A DNA stretch of 64,000 bases, taken from the NCBI RefSeq assembly GCF_001402915.1, contig NZ_CP012945.1, positions 4,441,501 through 4,505,500 of the forward strand, read 5' to 3'. The DNA is from Devosia sp. A16. Lineage in GTDB: Bacteria > Pseudomonadota > Alphaproteobacteria > Rhizobiales > Devosiaceae. Below are positions 33,284 through 43,004 of the stretch, one piece after another. The position numbers and the translations under genes are program-made. Every line of letters starts with the position of its first letter. The stretch's first letter is position 1. The notes below the pieces were generated by a model, which saw nothing but the letters and a program-made list of their open reading frames with translations, made no database searches and was not told the DNA's origin.

Positions 33284-34183
33284 TCAGCGGCCTTTCAGTG
33301 TGGGATCGAGTGCATCGCGCAGGCCGTCGCCGAACAGCGTCGTGGCGAGCACGGTAATGGCGAGTGCGGCCGTGGGGAACACGGCCATGTGCCAGTAGAA
33401 GAACATGAAGTTGATGCCGACATTGATCATCTGGCCCCAACTCGGCGTCGGCGGGGCAACGCCGATGCCGAGGAAGCTGAGGCTGGCTTCGAGCATCATG
33501 GCGCCGGGCACCGACAGCACGAACCCGACGATGATCGGCGACAGCGAGTTGGGAATGACGTGGCGGCGCAGAATGTACCAGGGCGAGGCACCCAGCGCCT
33601 GCGACGCCCGCACGAACTCCTTCTCGCGGAACGACTTCACTTGCGCCCGGACCAGCAGGCACACGCCGAACCAGCCGAACAGCGAAGCGACCACGATGAT
33701 GGTGAAGAAGCCGCCGCCGGCCAGCGCGCCCAGCAGCATGGCCGCCAGCAGCGGCGGCACCACCGAGAAGATTTCGATGACGCGCATGATGAACCAGTCG
33801 ACCTTGCCGCCGAAATAGCCGGCGATGGCGCCGATCGGGATGCCGATCAGCAGGCTGCAGGTCGCGGCCGCAAACCCGATCAGCAGCGACACCCGTGCCC
33901 CATAGACGATGCGGGTGAAGAAGTCGCGGCCGAGGTCATCGACGCCGAACCAGAACTCGGCAGAGGGGAAGGCGAGCGACTGCGTCAGATAGAGCTGTGC
34001 GTCCGGCGCGCTCTTGGTGAACAGCGGCGCAAAGATCGCCGCGAGGATGATGATCCCGAGCACGATGCCGCCGATTACCGCCGCCTTGTTGGCGGCGAAG
34101 CGCCGCCAGGCAAAATAGGCCGGACTGCGTTGGGTATGCGCCGGCGGGACGGCCAGCGCCCCGGTTTCGATCTCGGTGGTCAT
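33284..34183 (-). CDS. ABC transporter permease, DppC type
   Basis: The 299-residue inner-membrane subunit has a long N-terminus and one helix (AAVIGGIVLGIIILAAIFAP), then the periplasmic FPSAEFWFGVDDLGRDFFTRI signature. Five helices surround the coupling loop EFVRASQALGASPWYILRRHVIPNSL, and the end is LGIGVAPPTPSWGQM followed by LFGDGLRDALDPTLKGR. It pairs with the DppB-type product encoded just before it, whose stop overlaps this start by four bases. It is less similar to the 20051 permease than the two transporters' shared order might suggest, so the systems are separate rather than a recent duplication. Confidence 0.93.
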   Translation of the reverse strand: MTTEIETGALAVPPAHTQRSPAYFAWRRFAANKAAVIGGIVLGIIILAAIFAPLFTKSAPDAQLYLTQSLAFPSAEFWFGVDDLGRDFFTRIVYGARVSLLIGFAAATCSLLIGIPIGAIAGYFGGKVDWFIMRVIEIFSVVPPLLAAMLLGALAGGGFFTIIVVASLFGWFGVCLLVRAQVKSFREKEFVRASQALGASPWYILRRHVIPNSLSPIIVGFVLSVPGAMMLEASLSFLGIGVAPPTPSWGQMINVGINFMFFYWHMAVFPTAALAITVLATTLFGDGLRDALDPTLKGR

Positions 34184-35112
34184 TGCGCGTCATCTCCAAG
34201 GCGGATGCGCGGATTGAGCCACGCGTAGACGAGGTCGGAAATCAGGTAGGCGAAGCAGATGCCGATGGTGAACATCAGCACCAGTGCCATCTCGAGCGGG
34301 TAGTCGCGGTTGGTGATCGACGACACGAAGTAGCTGCCCAGCCCCGGGATGCGGAACATCGCCTCGACGAAGATCGAGCCGGTGGCCGTGCCCATGAACA
34401 TCGGCAGGAACACCGTGACCATCGGGATGGCCGAGTTGCGTAAGACGTGCTGGAAAATGATCCTGGTTTCGCTCAGCCCCTTGGCCCGCAGTGCCGTCAC
34501 GAACGGCCGGTTGAGCGTGTCGAGCATGGCCGAACGCGTATAGCGGGCGTAGGTCGCGAGCGGGATCGCGGCGTAGGCGGCGATGGGCAGGATCCATCGC
34601 TCGGGTTTGCCCCAGCCGCTGGCGGGCAACCAGTTGAGCCAGACCGCAAAGATCAGGATCAGCAGCATCGAGATGACGAAGACCGGGATGGTGAGGCCGA
34701 GCACCGACAGGGTCGAAGCCAGGTAATCGATCCAGCTGTTGCGCTTGAGCGCCGCGGCCATGCCGATCAGGATGCCCAGCGCCGCGCCGATGATGACGCC
34801 CGAGCCGCCAAGGATCAGGCTGGGCAGCCACGCCTGTTGCAACAGGCTGATCACCGTTTCGCCCGGCGACTGATAGGGGACGCCCCAGTTCCCCTGCAGC
34901 ACGCCGGCCATGTAGTTGACGTACTGCACCCAGAGCGGCTTATCGAGGCCCAGCCGGGCATTGAGCGCGGCCTTCACCGCCTCGGACAGCGGCATGTCCT
35001 TTTCGGTGAACGGGCCGCCCGGCACCGCGTGCATCATCAGGAAGATGACCAGCGAAACGATGAAGAAGGTCACTGCGACCGAGAGCAGGCGCTTGATGAG
35101 ATAGACGATCAT
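34180..35112 (-). CDS. ABC transporter permease, DppB type
   Basis: The 310-residue protein has the DppB layout: IVYLIKRLLSVAVTFFIVSL as first helix, HAVPGGPFTEKDMPLSEAVK, LGLDKPLWVQYVNYMAGVL, GNWGVPYQSPGETV, then helices and the coupling loop RPFVTALRAKGLSETRIIFQHVLRNSAIP. The C-terminal end is MFRIPGLGSYFVSSITNRDYPLEM with a final helix and the NPRIRL tail. Together with the neighbouring subunit it forms the membrane channel of the second peptide-type importer. The gene follows the ATPase gene by 13 bases. Confidence 0.93.
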   Translation of the reverse strand: MIVYLIKRLLSVAVTFFIVSLVIFLMMHAVPGGPFTEKDMPLSEAVKAALNARLGLDKPLWVQYVNYMAGVLQGNWGVPYQSPGETVISLLQQAWLPSLILGGSGVIIGAALGILIGMAAALKRNSWIDYLASTLSVLGLTIPVFVISMLLILIFAVWLNWLPASGWGKPERWILPIAAYAAIPLATYARYTRSAMLDTLNRPFVTALRAKGLSETRIIFQHVLRNSAIPMVTVFLPMFMGTATGSIFVEAMFRIPGLGSYFVSSITNRDYPLEMALVLMFTIGICFAYLISDLVYAWLNPRIRLGDDAQ

Positions 35113-35125
35113 GCCCGGACCTCCA

Positions 35126-36895
35126 TCAGTTGGTGACGATAGCTTCGACGAGGTGGCCGGGGGCCACGCTCACGAGCTGCGGAAGTTCACCGGCCGTCGC
35201 TTCGGCCGCGAGGCCGGAGCGTGACAGGCGCGGCGTGCCGGCGGCGATGTCGTCGGCGGTGATGAACGAGCGCTGCCGGCGCTCCCGCGGATTGGTAACC
35301 GGGATCGCATCGAGCAGCGAGCGCGTGTAGGGATGTCGCGGGTCGGCGAAGATGTTGGCGGTTGGCGCCTGCTCGACGACCCGGCCCTTGTACATCACCA
35401 CCACGCTGTCGGTCAGCGAGCGCACCACGCTGAGATCGTGGCTGATGAACAGCATCGAGAGCCCCATCTGCTTCTGCAGGTTCTTGAGCAGCCCGATGAT
35501 CTGCGCCTTGACCGAAACGTCGAGCGCCGAGGTCGGCTCGTCCGCCACCAGCACCGAGGGGCCCAGGATCAGCGCCCGGGCGATGGCGACGCGCTGGCGC
35601 TGCCCGCCGGACAGTTCATGCGGATAGCGGTTGCCGAAGCTGCGGTCCATGCCGACCCGTTCGAGCCAGGTGAGCGCTTCCTCGGTCTGCTCGCGCGAGC
35701 TCTTGACGCCGTGGATATGGAGCGGCTCGGCGATGATCTGGGCCAGCGTCATCATCGGATCGAGCGCCGAATAGCTGTCCTGGAACACCACCTGCATGCG
35801 GCGGCGGAACGCCTTCAGTGCGCCGCTGTCGAGCTTTGAGATATCGGTGCCGTCGACGAGGATCTGTCCTGCGGTCGGCTCGAGCAGGCGCATAGCCATC
35901 ATGCCGGTGGTGGATTTGCCCGAACCGGACTCGCCGACCAGCCCGACGATCTTGTTGCGCGGCAGCACCAGGTTGACCCCGCGCACGGCCGGGAAATCGA
36001 CATAGGTCGAAAAGATCCGGCCGCGCCGCCGCAGCGCATAGACCTTGGAGAGGTTGCGCAGCTCGAGGGCAGGGGCGATCGGCTCGCCTGTGCCCGGCTC
36101 CGCCCGGCGCGACTCGCCGGCCCTGAGGCTCGCCAGCAGCGACTGGGTGTAGCTGTGCCTGGGGGTGTCGAAGATCTGCTCGACCGTGCCTTCTTCCATC
36201 ACCCGGCCGCCATACATGACGACGACCCGATCGACGGTTTCGGCGACGACACCCAGGTCATGGGTGATCATGATCAACGCCATGCCCATCTCGGCCTGCA
36301 GGCCCTTGATGAGCTGCAGGATCTGCGCCTGGATGGTGACGTCGAGCGCCGTGGTGGGCTCATCGGCGATCAGCACCTTGGGCCGGCAGCTCAGCGCCAT
36401 GGCGATCATGGCGCGCTGCAGCATGCCGCCGGACAGCTGGTGCGGGTAGTAGTTCAGCACGTCCTTGGCGTTCTTGATCTCGACCTTCAGCAGCAGCTGC
36501 TCGGCCTCGCCAAGCGCCGTCTCCTTGGAAACGTCGCGATGCGTGCGAATGGTTTCGACCATCTGATGGCCGATGGTGAACACCGGGTCGAACGCAGTGG
36601 CCGGGTCCTGGAAGATCAGCGCGGCGATCTTGCCGCGCAGCGCCGACATCTGCCGCGGCTTGGCCTTGAGCACGTCGATGCCGTCGAGCTCGAGCCGGTC
36701 GGCCGTGATGGTCGCGGTATTGGGCAATAGCCGCATCAGCGCCAGGCAGGACACGGACTTGCCCGAGCCGGACTCCCCCACAATGCCCAGGCTTTCGCCT
36801 TCGGCAAGCTGGATGTCGACGCCGCGCACGGCATCGATCTGCCCGCCGTGCTGACGGAAGCTGACCTTCAGGCCTTTGATATTTACGAGAGTCAT
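35126..36895 (-). CDS. ABC transporter ATP-binding protein, fused DppD-DppF type
   Basis: The 589-residue protein contains two full ATPase domains. Domain one: Walker A GESGSGKS, signature LSGGMLQRA, Walker [13 protein letters not shown] and ITHDLGVV, followed by [11 protein letters not shown]. Domain two (from about residue 270): [36 protein letters not shown] and [12 protein letters not shown]. The signature of the first domain has M-L in place of the usual Q-R (SGGMLQR), a variant common in DppD. An extra tail of about 45 residues follows the second domain. It powers the importer encoded around it. The 56-base gap before it holds a stem-loop belonging to the upstream binding-protein gene. 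Confidence 0.93.
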   Translation of the reverse strand: MTLVNIKGLKVSFRQHGGQIDAVRGVDIQLAEGESLGIVGESGSGKSVSCLALMRLLPNTATITADRLELDGIDVLKAKPRQMSALRGKIAALIFQDPATAFDPVFTIGHQMVETIRTHRDVSKETALGEAEQLLLKVEIKNAKDVLNYYPHQLSGGMLQRAMIAMALSCRPKVLIADEPTTALDVTIQAQILQLIKGLQAEMGMALIMITHDLGVVAETVDRVVVMYGGRVMEEGTVEQIFDTPRHSYTQSLLASLRAGESRRAEPGTGEPIAPALELRNLSKVYALRRRGRIFSTYVDFPAVRGVNLVLPRNKIVGLVGESGSGKSTTGMMAMRLLEPTAGQILVDGTDISKLDSGALKAFRRRMQVVFQDSYSALDPMMTLAQIIAEPLHIHGVKSSREQTEEALTWLERVGMDRSFGNRYPHELSGGQRQRVAIARALILGPSVLVADEPTSALDVSVKAQIIGLLKNLQKQMGLSMLFISHDLSVVRSLTDSVVVMYKGRVVEQAPTANIFADPRHPYTRSLLDAIPVTNPRERRQRSFITADDIAAGTPRLSRSGLAAEATAGELPQLVSVAPGHLVEAIVTN

Positions 36896-36912
36896 GCGCT
36901 CATCCGAACTGG

Positions 36913-36938
36913 GTGCCCCCGGCCGGAGCCGGGAGCAC
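36913..36938 (-). other. Stem-loop after binding-protein gene 36952-38547
   Basis: GTGCCCCCGGC and GCCGGGAGCAC pair with one mismatch around CGGA, 14 bases past the stop codon on the minus strand. There is no T-tract, so it more likely stabilises the upstream mRNA than ends transcription. Confidence 0.55.
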
Positions 36939-36951
36939 TGGTTGTCTGCGG

Positions 36952-38547
36952 CTAGTTCTTGGTCAGGTGGGTGTAAACGTAGCCCGACCAGTTGGGGTAG
37001 AAGCCCTGCTTGTTGGGCGTCATGGCATCGCCGCCGAGCTTGTCGGAAACGACGTTCATGGTGACCGGGTGGGTCAGCGGCACGATCAGGCCCTGGTCGA
37101 TCATCACCTGCTCGGCCTGTTCGTAGAGATTGACGCGCTCGTCCCAGCTCGAGGCGGAGTCCGCCTGCTTGACCAGCTCGTCATAGGCCGCGATGTGGTA
37201 GGTGTGACGGCCGCCATTGTAGAACAGGCCATAGAAGTTCGACGGGTCGAGATAGTCGTACTCGTAGGGCGCGAGGTAGATGTTGTTCTTGCGCGCCAGC
37301 ATGCCTTCCATCCAGTCCTTGCCGGGCATCACCTTGATGTTCATGGTGACCCCGAGGATCTGCTTGAACTGCGACTGCAGGTATTGCGCCATCGGCGGCA
37401 GGATGGCGCCGTTGTAGCCGCCTTCCTCACGGAACCAGATTTCGATCGAGGGGAAGCCCTCGCCGTTCGGGTAGCCGGCCTTGGCCAACAGTTCCTTGGC
37501 CTTCTCGGGGTCGAACACCGCCTGCTTGGCGACGTTTTCGCTGTACCCGGGGAAGCCGGGGGGCAGGATCGAGTGCGCCGGGATGGCGATGTCCTTGAGG
37601 ACAGTGGAGGTCAGCTCGTCGCGGTTGATGGCGTAGTAGAACGCCCGGCGAACGTCGGTATTGTCGAACGGCGCCTTCTCGAGGTCGAACGAGATGTACT
37701 GGGTCGCGAACACCGGGTTGGTGTGGATCTGGTCGGCGAAGCGCTGCCGCATCATCGCCACCTGCCCGGTATTGAGCGAGGTCATGTCGACGTCGCCGGC
37801 GAGGAAGGCCGGCACGCCCACTTCCGGCAGGCCGAGCGAAGAGTCGAGCACGACTTCGTCGATCTCGGGCTTCCAGGGGCCCTGGTATTCGGGGTTCTTG
37901 GCGAGGGTTACGGTGTTGTTGGACTTCACCCACTCCTTGACCACCCAGGGGCCCGACGAAACGATGGTCTCGACATTGGTCGACCACTCTTCGCCATACT
38001 TGTCGAACTGGTGCTTGGGCACCGGGTACCAGAGCGAGACGACGCTGGGCAGGTAAGGTTTGGGGGCGGTGGTGGTGACTTCGAGGGTCTTGTCGTCAAC
38101 GGCCTTGAGGCCGAGCGTCGAGACGTCCGCCTTGCCGGCGGTCACGTCGTCCCAGTTCTTGATGCCCCCGGCAAAGCTCCAGTACCAGGCGAAATCATAG
38201 CCGGTGGTCGCGGCATGCTGCAGCGCAAAGACGAAGTCCTCGGCGGTCAGCGGCTCGCCGTCGCTCCAGTTGAGCTCGGGACGGATCTTGAATGTCCAGG
38301 TCAGGCCATCGGCCGACTGCGACCAGCTCTCCGCCGCGATCGGGGTGAGGTTGAAATCCTTGTCGAAGGCGGTCAGGCCGATCTGGATCATGTCCGAGCC
38401 GGCGGCGCGGGCATAGACGGTCTTCATGTAGTCCATATAGGTGGCCGTCGTGGACTGTCCGGGGACAGTCACGGTCTGGGCCAATGCCGGCACCATCAGA
38501 CTGGCTGCCAGCGCTACTGATCCTGCCAATTTCAGCAGTAAATTCAA
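36952..38547 (-). CDS. Peptide-type ABC transporter, solute-binding protein (family 5), copy 1
   Basis: The 531-residue protein has a signal peptide (LNLLLKLAGSVALAASLMVP, cleaved near ALA-QT). It then shows the family 5 solute-binding pattern: MDYMKTVYARAAGSDMI, SWSQSADGLTWTFKIRP, WSDGEPLTAEDFVFALQ, SSGPWVVKEW and VRRAFYYAINRDELTSTVL. The start is TTG at 38547 with GGAG six bases before it; this gives the same signal as the neighbouring paralogue, whereas the longer ATG frame would add charged residues ahead of it. It is highly similar to the next gene (38740-40350), with long identical stretches such as those around PGKDWMEGMLARKNNIYLAP. The pair arose by tandem duplication and may bind related ligands. 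Confidence 0.92.
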   Translation of the reverse strand: MNLLLKLAGSVALAASLMVPALAQTVTVPGQSTTATYMDYMKTVYARAAGSDMIQIGLTAFDKDFNLTPIAAESWSQSADGLTWTFKIRPELNWSDGEPLTAEDFVFALQHAATTGYDFAWYWSFAGGIKNWDDVTAGKADVSTLGLKAVDDKTLEVTTTAPKPYLPSVVSLWYPVPKHQFDKYGEEWSTNVETIVSSGPWVVKEWVKSNNTVTLAKNPEYQGPWKPEIDEVVLDSSLGLPEVGVPAFLAGDVDMTSLNTGQVAMMRQRFADQIHTNPVFATQYISFDLEKAPFDNTDVRRAFYYAINRDELTSTVLKDIAIPAHSILPPGFPGYSENVAKQAVFDPEKAKELLAKAGYPNGEGFPSIEIWFREEGGYNGAILPPMAQYLQSQFKQILGVTMNIKVMPGKDWMEGMLARKNNIYLAPYEYDYLDPSNFYGLFYNGGRHTYHIAAYDELVKQADSASSWDERVNLYEQAEQVMIDQGLIVPLTHPVTMNVVSDKLGGDAMTPNKQGFYPNWSGYVYTHLTKN

Positions 38548-38704
38548 CTCGTTCTCCTCAAATATTCGTGCACGTGCTCCGAAAGCCGGGGCGTGCACAC
38601 CCCGTTTGCGGCAGCTCTCGGAAAGGCTTGTTGCGACGTCCTGCCGTGCTCCCGTTTGCGGGATGTCACGGGCCCCCTCGCGTCGCGGCTACGGGCCCAC
38701 GGAG

Positions 38705-38728
38705 GCTCCCCGGCCGCAGCCGGGGAGC
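38705..38728 (-). other. Stem-loop after binding-protein gene 38740-40350
   Basis: GCTCCCCGGC and GCCGGGGAGC form a perfect 10-bp stem with loop CGCA, 12 bases past the stop codon on the minus strand and without a T-tract. The related stem after the other binding-protein gene suggests that it was duplicated along with it. Confidence 0.6.
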
Positions 38729-38739
38729 TTGGGATGCTG

Positions 38740-40350
38740 CTACTGCTTCACGCTGATATGCGAGTAGAGGAAGTTACCGATGCGACCGAGCGGGGTGAAA
38801 CCGCGCGAGTTGGGCGTGACGCCTGGCCCGGTGATGTCATCGCTGACGGCGGCGGTGATGAGCGGGTGCACCAGCGGCACGATCAGGCCCTGGTCGATCA
38901 TCACCTGTTCGGCCTGCTCGTAGAGCTTGACGCGCTCTTCCCAGACCGGGTTCTTGTCGGCCTCGGCGACCAGCTTGTCGTATTCCGCCACGTGGTAGCT
39001 GTGACGGCCGCCATTGTAGAACAGGCCATAGAAGTTCGACGGATCGAGATAGTCGTACTCGTACGGCGCCAGATAGATGTTGTTCTTGCGGGCGAGCATG
39101 CCCTCCATCCAGTCCTTGCCCGGCATCACCTTGATATTCATGGTGATTCCGAGAATGTCCTTGAACTGGGCCTGCAGGTACTGGGCCATCGGGGGAAGGA
39201 TCGCGCCGTTATAGCCGCCTTCCTCGCGGAACCAGACTTCGATGGTCGGGAAGCCCTTGCCATCGGGGTAGCCGGCCTTGGCCAGCAGTTCCTTGGCCTT
39301 GGCGGGGTCGAACACGGCCTGCGCCGCGACCTTGTCGCTGTAGCCAGGATAGCCCGGTGCCAGGATCGAGTGCGCCGGGATGGCGATGTCCTTCAGCACG
39401 GTGGCGGTCAGCTCATCGCGGTTGACGGCGTAGTAGAGGGCCCGACGAACGTCGGCATTGTCGAACGGCGGCTTCTCGAGATCGAAGGCGAGGTAGGACG
39501 TGGCGAACACCGCTTCCTTGCGGATCGAGTCCGGGAAACGCTGCTTCACCACCGGGATCTGGCCGGCATTGAGCGTGGTATAGGCGAGGTCGCCGGCGAG
39601 GAAGGCAGGCATGCCCACTTCCGGCAGCCCGACCGACGGATCGATGGTCAGCTCATCGACCTGCGCCACCCAAGGACCGTTATAGTCGGGGTTCTTGGTG
39701 AGGACGACCGAGTTGTTCGACTTCTCCCAGGACTTGAGCAGGAAGGGGCCCGACGAGAGCACGTTGGCCACATTGCTCGCCCAGTCGTCGCCGAACTTGT
39801 CGAACTGGTGCTTGGGCACCGGATACCAGAGCGACACCACGCCCGGCAGGTAGGGCTTGGGCGCCGCGGTGGTGACTTCGATGGTCTTGTCGTCGACGGC
39901 CTTGAGGCCGAGCGTCGAAACGTCCGCCTTGCCGGCCGACACATCGTCCCAGTTCTTGATGCCGGAGGCGAAGCTCCAGTACCAAGCGAAGTCGTAGCCG
40001 GTGGTGGCGGCGCGCTGCAGGGCGAAGATGTAGTCGTTCGCCGTCACCGGCTCGCCATCGCTCCACTTCATGCCGTCACGAAGGTGGAAGGTCCAGGTCA
40101 GGCCATCGGGTGACTGCTCCCAGCTGGTCGCGGCCAGCGGGGTGAGCTGGTATTCGTTGTCGAAGCTGGTCAGCGGCTCCTGCAGGAGCTCGGCGCCCGA
40201 GGCGCGCGCATAGACCGTCTTCATGTAATCCATATACGTGCCGGTGGTGGATCCACCGGGCACGGTGAGTTTTGTCTGCGCCAGCGCTGGTACGGCGGTC
40301 AATCCCGCCGCCAGCGCGACCGCGCCGACAAATTTCAGCAACGCGTTCAT
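38740..40350 (-). CDS. Peptide-type ABC transporter, solute-binding protein (family 5), copy 2
   Basis: The 536-residue protein is the first gene of the second importer operon. It has a signal peptide (MNALLKFVGAVALAAGLTAV, cleaved near ALA-QT) and the same family pattern as its paralogue: MDYMKTVYARASGAELL, WSDGEPVTANDYIFALQ, SSGPFLLKSWEKSNNSVVL, VRRALYYAVNRDELTATVL, WFREEGGYNGAILPPMAQYL. The two copies differ most at both ends and around the VPLVHPLITAAVSDD region, which may change ligand preference. AAGGAGGGAG precedes ATG. The upstream gap holds the GACATATGTCTGAC operator-like sequence. Ligand unknown; peptide is assumed from the family. Confidence 0.92.
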   Translation of the reverse strand: MNALLKFVGAVALAAGLTAVPALAQTKLTVPGGSTTGTYMDYMKTVYARASGAELLQEPLTSFDNEYQLTPLAATSWEQSPDGLTWTFHLRDGMKWSDGEPVTANDYIFALQRAATTGYDFAWYWSFASGIKNWDDVSAGKADVSTLGLKAVDDKTIEVTTAAPKPYLPGVVSLWYPVPKHQFDKFGDDWASNVANVLSSGPFLLKSWEKSNNSVVLTKNPDYNGPWVAQVDELTIDPSVGLPEVGMPAFLAGDLAYTTLNAGQIPVVKQRFPDSIRKEAVFATSYLAFDLEKPPFDNADVRRALYYAVNRDELTATVLKDIAIPAHSILAPGYPGYSDKVAAQAVFDPAKAKELLAKAGYPDGKGFPTIEVWFREEGGYNGAILPPMAQYLQAQFKDILGITMNIKVMPGKDWMEGMLARKNNIYLAPYEYDYLDPSNFYGLFYNGGRHSYHVAEYDKLVAEADKNPVWEERVKLYEQAEQVMIDQGLIVPLVHPLITAAVSDDITGPGVTPNSRGFTPLGRIGNFLYSHISVKQ

Positions 40351-40520
40351 TTCAGCTCCCTCCTTGTTGCAGAGCTACTGCTTGACGTCCCCTGGGCCCC
40401 TCCGGAGTTTCGGCGTACCGTCATCCGCACGGGCCCTTGCATGAACGGCTGCCGGGCATAGACGCCCCACCCGGAACCGGCTCATCGGTCGACTGCATTT
40501 CCCCTCGCAATCGGCCTTAT

Positions 40521-40534
40521 GACATATGTCTGAC
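40521..40534. promoter_or_regulatory. Operator-like sequence upstream of the second importer operon
   Basis: The palindrome GACATATGTC (40521-40530) continues into TGAC, giving ATGTCTGACA on the plus strand, about 170 bases upstream of the binding-protein start. The string ATGTCTGACA recurs exactly at 43006-43015 before the E1 gene. GT-CTG-AC is the core form of FadR-type operators. The 276-base gap 40351-40626 holds no gene and should contain the operon promoter. Confidence 0.55.
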
Positions 40535-40626
40535 AACTCCAGATTGGCTTGGCAAGCCGTTTGTGGCCTGCAAATGACAAGGTTGGCACAGTTTTGCCGC
40601 GCGCTCGTTCAGCCGAGCGAACATGC

Positions 40627-42993
40627 TCACCGGCGGCCTCCGAACAGGCTTTGCGCCGCGTTGGCGATCGCCGCCGCGTCGATGCCGAAATGGCGGTAGA
40701 GGTCGGTCACCGTGCCGGTCTGGCCGAAGTGCTCGACCCCCAGGGTGATGGCCCGATGTCCCCGCACGCTGCCCAGCCAGCCGAGCGTCGCCGGGTGGCC
40801 GTCGATGGCGGTGACCAGCGCCGCGCTGTCGGGCGCATCGGCCAGCAGCGCCTCGATATGGCAGCTCGCCCCGAGGTCGCCATGCAGACGGGCCCGTTGC
40901 GCGCCATGCCAGCCGGCATTCAGCCGGTCCGCCGAGGTGACGGCCAGCACCGCGACATTGCGCCGGTCGCCGCCGATCATGCCGGCGGCAGTAATCGCTT
41001 CACTCGCCAGCACGCCCTGGTAGGCGATGATCGCCTCGCAGTTCGGCGTCGGCGGCACCAGCCAGTAGCCGCCACGGATGATATCGCTGGCGAGTTGCTG
41101 CGTGACTTCGCGTGGCGGTTGCTCGATCGCACGGGTGGAGAGGCGGAGGTAGACCGAGCCGCCCGACACATCGCGCGGCCAGTCGGCGAGATCGGCGCGG
41201 TCGCTGCCGTCCCGCTGCATGTAGTCGAAGGCCCAGTCGATGATGACTGAGAGCTCGTCGGCGAAGGCCGGCTCGAACGAGGCGAGCCCATCCTGCGCCA
41301 TGCCGATCAACGGCGTACCGACGGATTGGTGTGCTCCGCCTTCGCCGGCCAGCGACACGCCGGAGGGCGTCGCGACCAGCAGGAACCTTGCGTCCTGGTA
41401 GCAGGCATAGTTCAGCGCATCGAGGCCGCGGGAGATGAACGGATCGTAGAGCGTGCCGATCGGCAGCAGCCGTTCGCCGAACAGCGAATGGCTGAGGCCC
41501 GCCGCGCCGAGCAGCAGGAACAGGTTCATTTCGGCAATGCCCAGCTCGATATGCTGGCCGTCGGGCGTGAACTGCCACTTCTGCGCGCTCGGGATGCGCT
41601 CCTTCTGGAAGATGTCGGCCATCTCGCGATTGGCGAACAGATGCCGGCGGTTCACCCAGGTGCCGAGGTTGGTCGAGACGGTGACGTCGGGCGAAGTGGT
41701 GACGATGCGGCGGGCCAGCTCGCTGTCGGTCTTGGCATAGGCGTCGAGGATCTTGCCGAACGCGGTCTGGGTGGAGGTGGCGCCGGGGCCGACGAATTGC
41801 GGCCCCAGCGCCGGGATGGCCGGGGAGGAAAGCCGTCGCGACCGGGTGGTGTTGAAGGGCACGGCGTCAAGGAAGCTCTGCAACTGCTGTTCGGAGGGCC
41901 GCAAGCCTTCGAAACGCTCCCATTCGTGGCCGTCGCGAACCCGCATCGCGGCCTTGAGGCTCTCGATCTGCGCGCCGGTCATCTGGCCGGCATGATTGTC
42001 CTTGTGCCCGGCAAGCGGCGTGCCCCAGCCCTTCACCGTATAGGCGATGAACACCGTCGGCTGGTCGGTGGTCTGGCCCTCGAACTGTTCCAGGAGGCTC
42101 TCGATGCAGTGACCGCCCAGGTTCGCCATCAGCTCGGCCAGCTCGGCGTCGCTGCGTCGCTCCAGTAGCGCGCTGACCTCGCCCTGGTCGCCAATCTCGT
42201 CGGTGAGCCGTTCGCGCCAGGCGGCGCCGCCGCGGAACATCAGCGCCGAGTAGAGCGCGTTGGGGCAAGCATCGATCCACTCGCGCAGCCGCTCCCCGCC
42301 GGGCTCGGCAAAGGCCCGGCGCTGCTTCGCGCCGTATTTGAGCGTCACCACGTTCCATTCGAAGGCGCGGAAGATCGCCTCGATCCGGTCGTAGAGGCCC
42401 TCGCGCACCACGCCGTCGAGGCTCTGGCGGTTGTAGTCGATGATCCACCAGGTGTTGCGCAGGCTGTGCTTCCAGCCTTCCAGCAGGCACTCGTAGACAT
42501 TGCCCTCGTCGAGCTCGGCATCGCCGACCAGCGCGATCATCCGGCCTTCGGCGCGCTTGTTGGCCCAGGGCTTGGCGCGCACATAGTCCTGGATCATCGA
42601 GGCAAAGGCGGTGAAGGCGACCCCGAGCCCGACCGAGCCGGTGGAGATATCGACGTCGTCGCTGTCCTTGGTGCGCGACGGGTAGGATTGCGCGCCGCCA
42701 TAGCCGCGGAATGCCTTGAGCTTGTCGAGGCTCTGCTTGCCGAACAGATACTGGATGGCGTGGAACACCGGCGCCGCATGGGGCTTTACCGCCACGCGGT
42801 CCTCGGGCTTGAGGACGCCGAAATACAGCGCCGACAGGATCGCCGTCATCGAGGCGGAGGAGGCCTGATGGCCGCCGACCTTCACCCCGTCCGGGTTGGG
42901 GCGAAGATGGTTGGCGTGGTGGATCATCCAGTTGGACAACCACAAAGCTTTGCCAGCCAGCGCCTCAATCAGGGCGATACGCTCCGTCGACAT
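40627..42993 (-). CDS. Homodimeric 2-oxoacid dehydrogenase E1 component (AceE/MdeB-like)
   Basis: The 788-residue protein is a thiamine-diphosphate enzyme of the AceE type, carrying both transketolase-like halves in one chain. It has GYGGAQSYPSRTKDSDDVD, STGSVGLGVAFTAFASM, the cofactor motif ALVGDAELDEGNVYECLLEG, VFIAYTVKGWGTPLAGHKDN, and a second half with HIELGIAEMNLFLLLGAAGL, SLAGEGGAHQS and VYLRLSTR. It is about 100 residues shorter than E. coli AceE. In Pseudomonas putida the homologue MdeB handles alpha-ketobutyrate and lies beside the Lrp-type gene mdeR; here an Lrp-type gene is also divergent. It should decarboxylate a 2-oxoacid, but no E2 or E3 gene is in view. ATG 42993 follows GGGAGGGG. 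Confidence 0.88.
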   Translation of the reverse strand: MSTERIALIEALAGKALWLSNWMIHHANHLRPNPDGVKVGGHQASSASMTAILSALYFGVLKPEDRVAVKPHAAPVFHAIQYLFGKQSLDKLKAFRGYGGAQSYPSRTKDSDDVDISTGSVGLGVAFTAFASMIQDYVRAKPWANKRAEGRMIALVGDAELDEGNVYECLLEGWKHSLRNTWWIIDYNRQSLDGVVREGLYDRIEAIFRAFEWNVVTLKYGAKQRRAFAEPGGERLREWIDACPNALYSALMFRGGAAWRERLTDEIGDQGEVSALLERRSDAELAELMANLGGHCIESLLEQFEGQTTDQPTVFIAYTVKGWGTPLAGHKDNHAGQMTGAQIESLKAAMRVRDGHEWERFEGLRPSEQQLQSFLDAVPFNTTRSRRLSSPAIPALGPQFVGPGATSTQTAFGKILDAYAKTDSELARRIVTTSPDVTVSTNLGTWVNRRHLFANREMADIFQKERIPSAQKWQFTPDGQHIELGIAEMNLFLLLGAAGLSHSLFGERLLPIGTLYDPFISRGLDALNYACYQDARFLLVATPSGVSLAGEGGAHQSVGTPLIGMAQDGLASFEPAFADELSVIIDWAFDYMQRDGSDRADLADWPRDVSGGSVYLRLSTRAIEQPPREVTQQLASDIIRGGYWLVPPTPNCEAIIAYQGVLASEAITAAGMIGGDRRNVAVLAVTSADRLNAGWHGAQRARLHGDLGASCHIEALLADAPDSAALVTAIDGHPATLGWLGSVRGHRAITLGVEHFGQTGTVTDLYRHFGIDAAAIANAAQSLFGGRR

Positions 42994-43004
42994 GTCCCCT
43001 CCCA

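Noticed and set aside
36913-40113. Long plus-strand frames opposite the two binding-protein genes
   Set aside because: Composition is that of antisense GC-rich coding DNA; both minus-strand genes are full-length with signal peptides and family motifs.
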